This document shows positions 37,367-51,538 of a DNA stretch of 64,000 nucleotides, piece by piece. The DNA is from Opisthocomus hoazin (Eukaryota; Chordata; Aves; Opisthocomiformes; Opisthocomidae), in assembly GCF_030867145.1 (NCBI RefSeq), contig NC_134416.1:20899514-20963513 (forward strand), in the 5' to 3' direction. Both the position numbers and the translations under genes were made by a program. Each line of letters starts with the position of its first letter. Position 1 is the stretch's first letter. The notes below the pieces were generated by a model. It had not been told where the DNA came from. It did not search any database and saw only the letters and a program-made list of their open reading frames with translations.

Positions 37367-40300
37367 ATTTTAAAATAAGAAGTTGACATTCTTCAGCTGA
37401 GATTTACCAGTGACTTTTTGTGACTGACCTTGTGTATTTCACTCCTCATATCTTCTCATAAGAAATAAGCACATGGTTCAGTGCAGAGGAAGAAATTCTT
37501 TTCAGCTCATTAACTGACATATGTCCACACTACAAATTAGATCACATACTAGTAATTCATACTTCATCCTAGCCATTCAGCCCTGTATATTAGACACACC
37601 TCCCCCATGAACTATGCGTAAGCATGTGGCTTCATATTTGCATTATTCTTCCGTAGATCAACACCAAAAAAATCCTTTCTGCAAGAAGTAAACCTCAAGT
37701 TAATGAAATAAGATCAGGTTTGATCTATTTCCAGTTCCTGCTATTTGTTATTTCAGTCGTCATTTAACCCTCCCATCTTCTCTTCCTGGCAGGAATTGCT
37801 GAATAACAGATGGAAGAATTGTCAATCACAGCCTTTCAGTGTCAAAATGTAGACAAACCTACCCTGCAAACCTGTGTTCTGTTTCCCTATATTAGAAACA
37901 AAATCCAAGTCAAACAAGTCTTGTGTTTCTCTCACAGCTACAAGGACAGCATTGATTGGCAACCAACAGAACCACATTTTTCCAAATTACTGGAAGCTGT
38001 ATGCTTACAGTTGGTCAATAATGACCTGTCATGTAATGCATCTATTTATATTACTAGGAAACCAGACTTCAGTAACAAATAAAGAATACATTCTGAGAAA
38101 GCATCTTCTGAGTTTAGAGACTTAATATAATTGGTACTGCAAACACACCCAAGAAGCAAGATCCCATTGTGCAAGTGTTGCACTAAATAAAAACACAGCC
38201 CTCTCCTAAAGACCCTTCCATCCAAATGTGTAGGACAAACCAAGCCCTAAATTCAGTTTGACAGTGTAAAGGAGTAATGCTTGTCCAAAAAGCCTTCATA
38301 TGGTTGTTGTGGAAATAACGTGGCGTGTTCGTGATGGCAAATCTACTGACATAATGGAAAATACCTTAGAATGCATTTGGCCCACTTTACAGCCAACAGT
38401 CTTTATAAGAGGCTTTGTTGTGTGAAAGCTGGATGTGTGGCTGGACCACAATAGAGACCAAAACCAACATCCAAATTACTGCCTCTCTTATGTGGGCTGC
38501 CTCCTTCCATATGGAGGTGCATCCAGTTTGCTTGTGCCAAGCATCACAATTGGAATACTGGCAGACTGAGCTAACAAAATGCCACTGGTCATCATTATAA
38601 CACAGAGGCTGCATTATGCTGCAAATGCTCCCATCAGCTGTCCAGCAGGAGACTTCATTAGAACAGATGTGACAATACACGAGCCAAAAAAAAATTAAAA
38701 GGGAAAGCTCTTATCCTCACCTATTGTGGGAATATCAGTCTCGTTCAGAGCTAGTGCATTTTGCTATCAATTATTTAATGATCTTAGAGTTCAATATTAG
38801 AGTAAGTGAAATGTTCAGTGCAAAAATCATGGGTGTTATTTATGCAGTATCTTTCTGTATCAGGAGTGTCACTTTCTGATGACGGTTTGGTACTTCAGTA
38901 ACCGTTGCTTACATTCCCCATCACATACACCGTCACGAACTTCAGACCTATCTCCAGCTGGTAGATAGAGACAGTTTTGTTTATTCATGGTGCGCTTCCA
39001 TTCACATTATCTTTACAGTTTCTCAAGACCAGGTGTGCTATTCTTATCTCTATTTTTAGGTCAGTCTCAGACCAGAGCTACACTTGCCAGAAAGACACGG
39101 TCCTTTAGATGATTCATGCTAGAATGATGAGGTCTGTGCTGCAGGCACTAGTAATACTGGTAAATAAGCAGGAGAACACAGTACAGGAGCAGTAAAAGGA
39201 CGGAAAGTTGCACAAGTGTCTGTTTCAGAAGCAAAAGGTGGTATATGGGATGCACTAAGCCATAACTCTTCACATGGCACCTGCAACCCAAGTCCAGCCT
39301 GGGAGGCAAAACTAGGTGGTCATTAAATGACCCCAGTGAAATGCAGACCCACAAGGAGCACAGGCAGAAGGAGCTGCTCTACACAGCCTCAGTTCCCTCT
39401 CCAGCTTGTCTGTTCCTCATATTTTTCCCCAAAAATGTGGAATAGGTCCCAGTAGGCCAACTGCACCTAGGAGGGTGTATGCCACTGAACTCACCCAGGA
39501 AACAAATATTCAACAATTTGTTGAGTGATAAAGCATTATTTGCACATCCGATTCTAGCCAGCGCAATATGCTTTTTTTCCAGATAGTTTAATTTCCTCAC
39601 CTAACCTTCCTGTGTAGAGGTGTTCAATTAGCAAGGTAAAATATAATCTGCTAATTAAAGGGAAGATTTTAGCAAAGACAATTAAGAATCTAAGTAAGGC
39701 AAGCAAGCTGAAAATATATGATAGCTTGCTAATTGTAAAAATAATTAAAAGGAAGAGAAAATCTTAAAAGATTGAATTACAGTTTAAACCTGGGCAAAGA
39801 AAGACAGAAAAGTCAGAAACTAGTAGAATAGATATGACAAATCCAGAATATGAGATCTAGTTTCAGATACTAAGTATTTCCAACCTTCTAGCATAAAGCA
39901 ACTCCCATGCAAACAACTAACTGTTTTCAAATGCACCTCGTCCTGTACTCTGGGCAAGGATTAGAGATTTCCTGTGTAGGATTCTGGTTTACCAGATTAG
40001 GTATGCAAACTCAAACACTGAAAATTTTCAATAGATCTGGATAAGATCTGGTTTTGAGTGAGGGAAAAGCACTGTAGCTGGATGCATACTTTCCTTCTGG
40101 AAACTGAATAGTTATCAATCCTTCACACTTTAAAAAAATCTTTTTTTTCCTTTTTGGAATAAAAAGATCTGAAGCATTTGTTTAAAACGCAAAACAGCAG
40201 AATACTCATAGCACTGCAGAAACAGCTTAATGCTCTGCCAGGTTCCCCTCCTCCGATCCCATTCCAGCGTGCACAGAACAGGCTCTTTTCCAGGGAAAGG

Positions 40301-43300
40301 CTCCTGAAAAACCTTAGAGACATTGTAGGGAGAATATTTTATGTTTCTTGCTGCGCATTTGGGACAAATTTTACATCAGGGCAAAGGCTAAGTTGTCGAG
40401 TTGCTTCAGATATCTGATAAGTGTTAGTATCTGCAGCACAGTCCCAGCAGTATGATCAGGGGGTAAGAGAAAAAAAAAACAAATAATCATATTAGTGAAC
40501 CACCTGGTTGTTTCTGATCAGAGCATAATACAGAAAATACAGTACAATACAGACAGAAGGACAGGGAAACAACAGAACAATCGCAGTTCGTTTTCTCCTT
40601 TGGTTCCACTCCTCATCTCCAGCAACCAAACTAAGGGCAGGGATTATAGCATGTGAAATAAATCTCCCATGCTTATTCAAGCTATACAAAAATTGACAGG
40701 CATATTCCTGTCCTTTCAAGGAGGAGGCTAGTAATGGTCATCACTGGTGCTCAAAATGGCTTTGGAGCAGCAGCACTTAACTGCTGAAGCAGCCTATATC
40801 TATGGGTTGCACTGACTAGCAGGATGCCTAGCAGGAAGGTATCTCTCCCTTCCAGCAGCTGCAGGGAGGTTTCACAGCTGCCACATACACCTGAGACAGT
40901 TAGTCAGTGCTGGGATGCCAGAGAAAGTATCATTGCTGATGGACCTTGGTTTCCAACTCTGTTTGTTGATCCTTAGTTTATGGAGTTTCTGGAGTCACAC
41001 CAAACCCTGGTCCAATAACAGGGGCTGCAGGTCTGTTATGTGCAGAGGGCCCTCTCATAAGACATCTCGGGCTGCTCTGGGGCCTGGCAGTGGAGAGGCA
41101 ACTCTCCAGCCCCAAGCTGTGCAGCTGTGGGGCAGGAGCAGCTGTGCCAGTGACCATATGATTGAGATGGCTTTTTTTTAATTCTGCGACAGGGAATCAG
41201 TTTCTCTGCTCTACATAGAAAGGCAACACTGGAGATTTTCTATAGGTCTATTCCTAGTTTGTTGGGCTGTGTTCTCAGAAAACTATAGAGAATTTTGTCA
41301 ACAAGCAATTAAAAGCTGCTCAGAAACCAATTCTGCTGCTGGAAGGATTCAGTCTCAATTGCAGCGTTCATATGATGCTATCACTACAGCAGCCAAGCCT
41401 GTAATCAATGCTGGTGGTCACAGACAACACATCAGTACTTGGTTTAGCAACTAGAAATGAAACCCTTGTCAGACTGTACTTCTTTCATAGAATCACAGAG
41501 CCATTTAGGTTGGAAAAGACCCTTAAGACCAGTCTTCCTGATGGAAATGCTATTTCAAGGACTTTGCTCTGGAGTATAATAACCTAAGTTTTCATCTGAC
41601 GTAAGACCGGAGAAGAAGGTTAAGCTGCAATGCTCGATCAGGTCATCTGGGCTGCTTCTCCTTTACATTTCATTGTCATGATCTGACATGTTACTCTTGT
41701 GTTACCAATACATACCTACCAGCATGGTGACAATATATTTATTAACACACGTGGGTCCTGCTAATTCTGATGTAAGACAAAACTATCATTTAATTCTGAT
41801 ACCTATAGAGTGCAATCAGTCTTTTGAGTTCCTTGCAAAAGGCATCTAGAGAATTCTGCAAAACCCATGGTATATAATGCAGTACAGAAATATTTAACTC
41901 ACCCGCACCCTAAAAACTAGATAAACCTAAATAGGTGATCTTTGCAGAGCAAGGTGACTAAATCCAGAGTAATACGCCCAGTCTTTGCTTTATTACTCAG
42001 AACAAAGATTTACTTTGCCAGTATCTCCTGCAGAGCAATGATATGCCTGAGGCAGCTACATGACAATGATGAAAAAGCCTCAAAAAGTTGAGGGTCTAAT
42101 CTGTTGCCTTAAAACTCACAGCAGAACTGCCAGTATGGATGAGCTATACTACGACCAGGAGCGAGAGTCATCTAACCTAACCCTAGATAAGCACAGTGTA
42201 GAAAACCTGACACTGAAACAGGTCGTCTTAAATGACACTTCGCAGTCATTTCATCTAAAATAGGATATCTAAAATAGAATCATCTATTCTTCTTCATTGA
42301 CTGAAGGGATCTTTACAGTGACTAGCTCCGATTTGGACACCTACATCTTAGAACTCAAAATCATGGAGAAATGAATCATTCCTCTTGAGCTCTTTTTAGT
42401 GCCAACAAGTTTATTGTCTAAACATTCAACACACAGATTTCAAGGAAGTCCTTCACTCTGGATCCAGGTAGGACTGCTTTGAATCAATCCAATCAGGCTT
42501 CAGCTGGACAGCTATGCACACCTTGTGCAGTGATCCTTACTGGGAAGATTTATTGAAATGGAAATAATAATCAAAATTATTTTCTCCTTCTTTTGCTCAG
42601 TGGATCAGTTGAAAATACTTCTTCAGCTCTCTTAGCACTTCCTTCCATTAGCACAAATAAATCCAAGAATGAAATGCCTAAACTTTAGTGGAATGAATCT
42701 GGGCATAGTTATTTTACATGTATTGCAGAACATCTTTTTAACTCCATCTCCATGTAGCTCATGTCCTCCAGATTCATGGGATAAACCAGATAAAAATCTG
42801 AAAGGCTTAAAGAATAAAAAAAATTAAACACTGCAAACTCTGAGACCTCCCAAACGTGTCACCTCTGGATTGTTTTGGGACTAATGATTACAAATTTATG
42901 ATCTTTTTCTTTGGTCTTGCTTGTTTTCTATGACTATACAAACACACATCTTAAAATCTTAAAAAGTTTGTGAAGCTTGATGTTTTCATAAATTTTAGTT
43001 CTATTTCTTCCATCCATTTAGAAAGGTATACATTTGCCATTTCATGTCTTCTTCTCATAGAAGGGGAACAATACCATGTGCTTTGAGTGATCAGGCACAA
43101 AACATGAATCACAATTACTGAAACATTGAAGTGGGCATTTCACAAACAGCCTTGAGTCTGAAACCTATTTATGCAAAACTATGCCACAACTTCTTATGAA
43201 TAACAGACAGTTGAGAAAGAGAAAAACTCAATTTTTAAATTGCAAATCAAATGCCAGGCTGCTTTAAAACTGAACATTAATTGTAATAACCACTTTGAGT

Positions 43301-44792
43301 TATCACATAAATCTACTGTGGGCTCCTTTCCAGCAGTAAAAAATGTATTCTTATATTTTAACTGATTTTTTCATGATTTGCATAATAAGCATGATATTTT
43401 ATACACCTGTAAAAGACTGATCATACGTACCTGATGTTCATTTTACTTGTAAGAATACATAATCTAGCAAGTTTAAGCAGCATCTGTTACAGCTATATCT
43501 TACTAAGGCCATCAACTCAATGACAGAGAGAGACTCCTTTAAATTCTCTTTCATGTTTCATGCATCTGTTCCACAAACATTATTACTCTTTTTGATCTGA
43601 ACAGTAAGCAAACACAACATTCACAAAATGACTTTAAAGTTGTCATTCTTAACTCAACAGAGGGTGTGAATAGAAAAAGGATCACACTATGGAAATGCAT
43701 GAAACAGTTAATCTGTATTTTTTTAGCGACTCCTAACATAATTCCATTCCAGATGGCAGTGAGAGTGCAAATCTGTTCTGTTCTGTGAGGATATGGAAGT
43801 TATAATAGTCTCCAATGTATCAGATTTATTTTTTAATGTTTTTTTCACAGAACACTTTAACCATTTCAGTCAACTGCTGTTTGGATTTACATGCTCAGTA
43901 TGAAGCATTCATGTAACATACTGTGTGTCATTATTCTCCACAAAATGCCATACAATGGAGACTGTTCTAAACCAATGATTCCTTGCCAGGGGCATTTCCT
44001 CTCAGAAGCCAATAAGTTGATTAGTCTACTCCATGGAGGACCTTATCTTAAAGCCAGTCAGTTTAGGAACCAGACTCTCTCAATTACCATAGCCTTTTCC
44101 CTCGTCTTGCGCCTTCACTGATGTTCTGTCTAAAAAGGTGGGGTTTTCCATATCAGGACTGCAGTGTCTTCACACTTAGCAAACCAAGAAAGCTTATGGA
44201 TCACTTCTCCTTCACTCTGTGATGCTGCTTAGTCCTCTGGTCTGGTAGGATCTGCAGCTTTACATCTAGGACTTTGGTCTGGCAGTCTGCACATGAACCC
44301 TTGGTACCAAAGTCCTAGGAAAATCATGAGACGATCAGATAGTCTGGGGTAGATGAGTGTCTCTCATTGGTTTTCAGCTAGTTCTTTCATATTTCAATGC
44401 AGAATAAAACTTGAAACGTGGAAGTTCTAAATTGAAGGGGGATACTGATTTCGACACACAGGTCCCAGCACTCTGCTCTGGGAGTCTGCCCACAGCTACA
44501 CAGTCCGATCTGTCAGCACCTGGCATTGTGCAAAGCATGCTGCTTTCAGAGGCCCCAGCACCCAGAAGTTTCCTCCCAAACCATCCTATGTATCCGCTGT
44601 CCTAGTTGATAGCACTCATTCTGTTAGAAAAGCCCCTTTCAACAGACCACAGAGCATGGCGTTGCTTGCCTCAGGAGCTGAATGAACCATCACACAGTGG
44701 AATACATTTGATACAGCCTCTGGACTACCTCCTTCACTGTAAGAGCCCACAATCTGACAAATACCTTACATATGTGTTGAAAAGGACAAATA
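37367..44792. other. Intergenic, no gene recognised
   Basis: AT-rich unique sequence with one CR1 remnant (41.5 kb). The stretch 39630-39770 is dense in TAATTA/CTAATT words, as many enhancers are, but conservation cannot be judged here. Confidence 0.55.
41485..41540 (-). mobile_element. CR1 3'-end remnant, antisense
   Basis: TCATAGAATCACAGAGCCAT then TTAGGTTGGAAAAGACCCTTAAGACC is a CR1 tail of a slightly different subfamily (AAAAGACC instead of AGGGACC). Only about 55 bp remain. Confidence 0.75.
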
Positions 44793-45103
44793 AGAATCAC
44801 AGAATCACAGAATCACAGAATGGTAGGGGTTGGAAGGGACCTCTGTGGGTCATCTAGTCCAACCCCCCTGCTGAAGCAGGGTCACCTACAGTAGGCTGTG
44901 GAGGACCTTGTCCAGGAGGGTCTTGAATATCTCCAGAGAAGGAGACTCCACAACCTCCCTGGGCAGCCTGTTCCAGGGCTCCGTCACCCTCAGAGAGAAG
45001 AAGTTCTTCCTCATGTTTAGACGGAACTTCCTGTGCCTCAGTTTGTGCCTATTGCCCCTTGTCCTGTCACTGTCCATCATGAGAACTGTCTCCTCTCCTT
45101 GCA
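44793..45103 (-). mobile_element. CR1 3'-end copy, antisense, well preserved
   Basis: Three copies of the terminal octamer (AATCACAG) lead into GGTTGGAAGGGACC, TCATCTAGTCCAACCCCC and on to CAGTTTGTGCCTATTGCCCC. The minus frame 44886-45080 encodes the end of CR1 ORF2 ([20 protein letters not shown]). Good preservation suggests one of the younger insertions in the window. Confidence 0.92.
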
Positions 45104-45774
45104 GTTAGCTGCACCTCTCCACTCAAAAATAATTTTTCAAATTTCAAAATCTCATCTATATTTTCTGTCCTGCTTTTCTTTTTTTATCATTGTTTTGTAT
45201 TTGTGCTGTAAGCCAGTTCTCCAAAACACGCTTTAGAATTGCCCTCAGAAGGGACTTTTCATATATGAAAGAAGAACTGCAGTCTCCGTCACTGTTTGTT
45301 CTGCTTTTGAGCAGCACGTTAGAGACATAATTCCTTACTCCGCTATAAGATAACCTGATGAGTCTTCAAGGAAAATAGTTGGCTATTTTGTTTCAGCCTG
45401 TTACTGTTTGACATTGAAGACCAACTACATTGAATTAACAGAATATCTGTTCAAGCTAAATCACAAAATAAAACTAGCTTGCTTTAAGATAATATCTTGC
45501 TCTGATACAAGGTGAATAATGATACTGAGAATAAATGGGTCTGTAAGCACTGGAACTTGCAGTCATATTTTGTGTAACAACAGAAAAGCTGGGAGTAGCA
45601 GAGACCTCCCGTGCTCTGGACCTGCTCACTAATAACTAAGAGTTATTAGTTTCCAATAATTGAGATATCATGATATTTGGTTTTATTTTGTAATTTGCAT
45701 TTTCTGCATTGCTTTTTCAAATTTGAAACATTACTTAAGGATGTATGGATTTTTGTTCAGAAATCAAGCTGCTC

Positions 45775-47997
45775 ATAGTAACCAGAACACTAAAGGATTA
45801 AAGGATAATAACAAGGCAAGGAGTATAGTCAGGAACCTGAATTTTAGGAAAGCAAACTTCCAGCTCTTCAGGGAGTTAGTCAATGGGACCCCTTGGGAAA
45901 GGGTCCTCAGGGACAGGGGAGCAGAACAGAGCTGGCAGATCTTTAAGGACACTTTACAAAGAGTGCAAGAGCTCTCTGTCCCCAGGTGTAAGAAATCAGG
46001 CAAGGAAGGGAAGAGACCATCATGGCTGAGTTAAGACCTGCTGATCAACCTAAAGGGCAAGAGGGAACTACACAGGCAGTGGAAGCAGGGACAGGTATCT
46101 TGGGAAGAGTATAGGGAAGCTGCCCAGTTGCGTAGGCATGAATTCAGGAGGCCCAAGGTGCAGCTGGAGCTGAATTTTGCAAGGGATGCAAACAATAACA
46201 AGAAGGGCTTCTACAGGTATGTCAGCCAGAAAAAGAAGGTTAAAGAAAGCCTTACCCCCATGATGAACAAGAATGGTGACCTAGTATCCACAGATGAGGA
46301 GAAGACCAAGGTACTCAACACATTTTTTGCCTCAGTCTTCACTGGCAACCTCTCTTCTCACCCCTCCCGAGTCAATGGACCGCAATATGGGGATGAGGGT
46401 GGCAAAGCCCCTCCCACTGAAAGGGAAGACTAGGTTCGTGACCACCTGAGGAACCCGAACATACATAAGTCTGTGGGACCTGATGAGATACATCCCAGAG
46501 TCCTGAGGTAACTGACTGATGCCAAGACACTCTCCATCATATTTGAAAGGTCATGGCAGTCAGATGAAGGCCCTGGTAACTGGAAGAAAGGAAGCATTGT
46601 GCCCATTTTTTAACAGGTAGAAAGAAAGACCCTGGGAACTACCAACCTGTCAACCTCACCTCTGTACCCATGAAGATCATGGAGCAGACCCTCCTAGAAG
46701 CTATGCTAAGGCACATGGAAGACAGGGAGGTGATTCAAGACAACCAGCATGGATTCACCAAGGGCAAGTCCTGCCTCACCAACCTAGTGGCTTTCTATGA
46801 TAGCATGATTAGATCAGTGGACAAGGGAAAAGCAATGGATGTGATCTATCTGGACTTCTGTAAAGCCTTCGACACCGTCCCTCACAACATCCTTCTCTCT
46901 AAATTGGGCAGATATGGATTTCATGGGTGGACTGTTCGGAGGATAAGAAATTGATTGTAAGGTCACAGCCAGAGGGTAGTGGTCAATGGCTTGATGTCCA
47001 AAGGGAGACCAGTGATAAATGGTGTCCCTCAGGGGTCTGTACTGGGACCACTGCTGTTTAACATTTTCATCAATGACATAGTGACATCAAGTGCACCCTC
47101 AGCAAGTTTGCAGATGGCACCAAGCTGAGTGGTGCAGCTGACACACCAGAAGGATGGGATGCCATCCAGAGGGACCTGGACAAGCTGGAGAGGTGGGCCT
47201 GTGTGAACCTTTTGAGGTTCAACAAGGCCAAGTGCAAGGTCCTGCATCTGGGTCAGGGCAAACCCTGATATCAATATAGGCCGGGGGATGAAGGGATCGA
47301 GAGCAGCCCTGCCGAGACGGACTTGGGGGTACTGGTGGATGAAAACCTGGACATGAGCCACCAATGTGCCCAGAAGGCCAACTGTATCCTGGATTGCATC
47401 AGAAGCAGAGTGACCAGCAGGTTGCAGGAGGTGATTCTGCTCCTCTACTCCGCTCAGGTGAGTGCCCACCTGGAGTCCTGTGTCCAGCTCTGGAGTCCTC
47501 AGCACAAGAAAGACATGGAGCTGTTGGAGTGGGTCCAGAGGAGGGCCACAAAAAGGATCTGAGGGCTGGAGCACCTCTCCTGTGAGGAAAGGCTGAGTGA
47601 GTTGGGACTGTTCAGCCTGGAGAAGCAAAGGCTGCAGGGAGACCTGATTGCAGCATTCCAGTACCGGAAGGAGGCCTATAGGAAATATGGGGAAAATCTT
47701 TTTAGCAAGGCCTGTTGTGATAGGGCAAGGAGTATTGGTTTTAAATTAAAATCTGGTAGATATAGACTGGATATAAAGAAGAAATCTGTTACAATGAGAG
47801 GTGAAACACTGAAGCGGGTTGCCCAGAGAGGTAGTGGAGGCCCCATCCCTAGAAATATTCAAGGCCAGGTTGGACTGGGCTCTGGGCAACCTGGTCTAGC
47901 TGAAGATGTCCCTGCTCCCTGCAGGGGGGTTGGGCTAGATGACCTCTAAAGGTCACTTCAAACCCAAACCTTCTATGAGTCTATGATTCTATGATGT
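45775..47997 (+). mobile_element. Long 5'-truncated CR1 LINE with dead reverse transcriptase
   Basis: About 2.2 kb is preserved, from the linker between endonuclease and reverse transcriptase to the 3' tail GAGTCTATGATTCTATGA. Remnant frames in order: 45660-46034 (linker, NFRKANFQLFRELV), 46128-46433 (linker, GFYRYVSQKK), 46670-46954 (fingers-palm, with [13 protein letters not shown] and [15 protein letters not shown]), then the palm near 47095-47130, which reads FADGTKLSG, and 47323-47949 (C-terminal part). The catalytic FADD is FADG, and at least five stops or shifts break the ORF. The endonuclease is absent, so the copy cannot move by itself. Confidence 0.93.
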
Positions 47998-48179
47998 TCT
48001 CATTGTACTGAAGCTTGAACAAGGAGGTGGACTGTCAAAATAGTGAGAAATCTTGGGTCTCCTCTTAAATAAATATAAAGACAGCAAGCACAACTACCCA
48101 CACCCAACTTCCCCCTTAGAACTGTATACCTGTACTGGCAATTTTCACTATAAAACTTCAAGCAACTTCTTTTCTTTTC

Positions 48180-48229
48180 AAAAAAAAAAGAAAAACAACA
48201 AAACAAAAAGAAAAAAAACAAAAACAACT
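48180..48229 (+). repeat. A-rich low-complexity tract
   Basis: Runs of A interrupted by single G or C, about 180 bp after the end of the long CR1. It is not a CR1 tail, since CR1 ends in octamer repeats rather than poly(A). Confidence 0.8.
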
Positions 48230-51200
48230 GAAAAGTGGGTGGCTGATACTGAAAATTTGCCTATTCTACACAGTTTATGACATGCTACTAAGGATCTATT
48301 TCGTCTTCCTTTAATGGAGTCTTTCAATTGACTTAAACTGAATTAAATTGTCTAAGTAATGTTCAGGACATGTCTACAGCATAGCAGTTGTTTACACACT
48401 GAATAACCTCACGTGCATATAGCTGTACCTAGGATTCTGGTCCTGAGTCATAAATTGATTTCAGTGCCACTTACTCCCTTACAAAGGGAATTCAGATGGC
48501 AAATCTGACTCTCTGCAGCTTATGAGATGACTGAGATTGTTTTCTAAATAAGACTATGCGAAGCAAGTGGAAAGAAGAGACATTTCCCTCAAGTATCAGT
48601 TGAAATTTCTGAAACACTTCATTGAAAGGACACCAGAGATACGTATTTAATACATAAAAGAAATAGTATATGTGGCTAGTCTGGTCATAGTATACGCTGT
48701 AAAACAAGGTCAAAAATTTTTTTGTGGGTAGGAATTGTAGGGCAATGTATTGTAACTAACCAACCAATTATTCTGCTTCTCTGCAACTTGTCATTTTGTT
48801 ACACTTCAGAAAACATATTTGCACTTTAGTATCTGTTCATGCATTTCATTGCTAGGATGCTCAGATGCCTTCTAAAATACCAGTCTTTGTTTACAGAAAT
48901 AAAAATGATGATCTCTGATGGCTGCCAAGTGGCTAATTAACTACACAAGTATACCCCAATTTTTTTGTCAAGGGTTTGTTTATTTATTTTTAGTATAATT
49001 ACTTCTTAAATACTAATTGGAAGGGAACAAATTCTCACTGTGGAGAAAAGTGTTCTCAATATTCAAAAGTCTAAATGTAGTGTCCTTCCTTGGGTTTATA
49101 ACGCTGCAGAAATGTATTTAAGTGATTAATGTGTTTATGTTGTGATCAGAAAGGATCCTGAAAAATGGTAATTATGTAGAGGAAAAAAAATTATTTCAGA
49201 ACTAAGTATATCTGTGAAAAGAAACCAGAGATGTCACAGAAGACTGATGAGAGGACCTGCTGCTGCATGAAGGGAACCATTTGCCTCTCCAGGGATACTA
49301 AGCAGCACCACACTAAGTAATACTCCAGGGAACGGCACTGAATACGTTTGCAACGTCAGTTCTTGGTGGACAGGGTATTAGAGGTGGCATTGGTTAACTC
49401 ATATGGCAGAGACATTATGAGTAGCTGGATTTCACTTTTGCTCATACCATATAATGTTATTTTAAACATGCATACTAGGTGTGTTGGGCTTTTGTGCCAA
49501 TGACTTTGAGTTACGTTTCAAGTTGTTTAAAATGGAGAGGATGATTTATCTAATTAACTGAACACATTTCTCAGCAAGACATTCTGAAAAATGAGGACAG
49601 TTTTATGGAAAAGGAAAAATCCTCTTTTACTTGCCTACTCTGCTGAGCTCTTCTTTTCTTTAACTGAGGACACATCTTGCATTCTCACCTCATATCACAA
49701 GCAGGCAAGTGCAATCAGTGGCAACCAGTGAAAATCAGGGAACAAGTATACTTAGAGGCTACAGAAATGTCTTGCTATTCTGTTTTTTGCAAATGGGTAG
49801 TGAGAAGGGAAAGCAGTGGGAAATAGCACTGAATGACTAGCAGTGATTCAGCAGCAGTGAGGAGCTATTTTCATAAACTAGAAATTGTGAAATATTAATC
49901 AGAAAAATGTGATTTAATGCATAATGTGTAAATTTGTCCGGCTGCTGTACGTAATATTGCACATACTCCAGACACAGAGGATTCAGAGGCTCTAAAGCAC
50001 TGTGAACTGGATGTTGGGTTTCAGGACTCTCTTGGACTATGTGAATTGTTCAGGATTGGCAACCTCACATTTCTATGTGGGCAAAAGAAACGGTTTGCAG
50101 GGCTTCTTGCACTGGAGGCCAGTAGGGTGGAGTTGTAGATATAGATAGGTGCCTTCAGGTGGGATGGACAGTGGTATCCATATTATAGCCATTTGTTCTA
50201 CTCCGACTTCAGTGGCCATTTGCTGTGCTAGTAATTTTCGCTCCAATACCAAAGACTATGATTTTGATCTACAGGACACTAAATAAATTTGATCAAAACT
50301 GGGGCTTGTGGCCATTACTGTAATGCAAATAAATATTTCACTGCAAACTTACAAAAATCTCAAAAAAAAAGGTTGTATATTCAAGCACACAAAAGTTAGG
50401 AACACCTATATATATGATTTTGCATGTAGTTTTAATTCTACCATGTTGTATTCCCATCTAGTATAACAAATAAATCCTTTAGGAAAACATAAACCAGCTA
50501 TGTAAACATTCTGAATTATATTACATATCACAAGCCTGACATTACTTAATATTTATGAGTTTGTTTTTTAGAACTAAACCATGTCTTTCAGAGCATTTTA
50601 ATATCTTGTTAATCAAAAAAAAGAGGGGGGCAGAATTTATATTTAGAAGTTGTATTGCTCACCTCAGCAATTTATCTCTTGGCCCATAATCACCTTGAGA
50701 CAACACAGGCTTCTAAGACATCTAGAGGGTTTACTACTTTTTATCACCTCCACTGAAAATATTCATTATGAGAAAAAAAGAGAAAAACCAGCCAGATCCA
50801 GAGCTGAGTATGACCCAGTTTTGATGCTGCTGCATAACAAGAACTGGTGTGGACCGGGCTGAACTGGTGACAATACTTTATCATGAGGCAGCGGTACGGA
50901 CTTATGGCCGGCCATGCACATGCCTCTGGAGGACCAGGAGGACAAGGCCAGCCAGAGGACGGAGGATGGATGCCCACACCAGCCCTGAGTACTTCCTGCC
51001 CAAGGCCCGGCATGGCTGCACCACCTCCTGTCCATGGGAAGAAACCACCAGGACCAACAGAAGGTCCTATCTGTGAAACACAGGAGTATGTGTTGTCTAA
51101 AAGAAGCTGTCATTCTCTCTCACTTCTCTTCATGGCCTGTCACTGTGATCCCAGACATAGCTCTGGAGAGTCAGGGAGTGACTTCAGCTCTGAGAGCAGG

Positions 51201-51348
51201 AGAACATACCCCTGAAGGGCTGTGTTTTTTCCAGCATAAGGTAGAGATGTCTGCTGAGCTCAGGGCTCAGCTCTTTCCAGTCTCCGGCAGGGCTTGGGCT
51301 TAGTCCTAGGGTGTTCCTGTTTTCATTTATTTTGATGAAATAACGGTG
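48230..51348. other. Intergenic, with a GC-richer patch at 50.85-51.1 kb
   Basis: Mostly AT-rich. Around 50850-51100 the composition becomes GC-richer, and overlapping frames open on both strands (50883-51215 plus, 50766-51113 minus). None resembles a known protein. The patch lies just before a CR1 copy and may be an unrecognised repeat. Confidence 0.5.
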
Positions 51349-51538
51349 TACTGGAACAGGCTGCCCAGAGAGGCTGTGGAGTCTCTTCTCTGGAGTTATT
51401 CAAAACCTGCCTGGACAAAGTCCTGTGTAGCCTGCTCTAGGTGATCCTGCTTTGGCAGGGGGGTTGGACTAGATGATCCACAGACGTCCATTCCAATCCC
51501 CACCATTCTGTGATTCTGTGATTCCGTGATTCTGTGTG
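51349..51538 (+). mobile_element. CR1 3'-end copy, sense
   Basis: CTGGAACAGGCTGCCCAGAG then GGTGATCCTGCTTTGGCAGG, TTGGACTAGATGATCC and four ATTCTGTG-like octamers. About 190 bp, 5'-truncated, little decayed, and closely alike to the copy at 62.3 kb. Confidence 0.92.

Noticed and set aside
44793..44822. Short direct repeats that might suggest a CRISPR-like array
   Set aside because: They are the terminal octamers of an antisense CR1, without spacers, in a vertebrate genome.
47029..47628. 199-codon minus-strand open frame
   Set aside because: It is the antisense shadow of the CR1 reverse transcriptase region.
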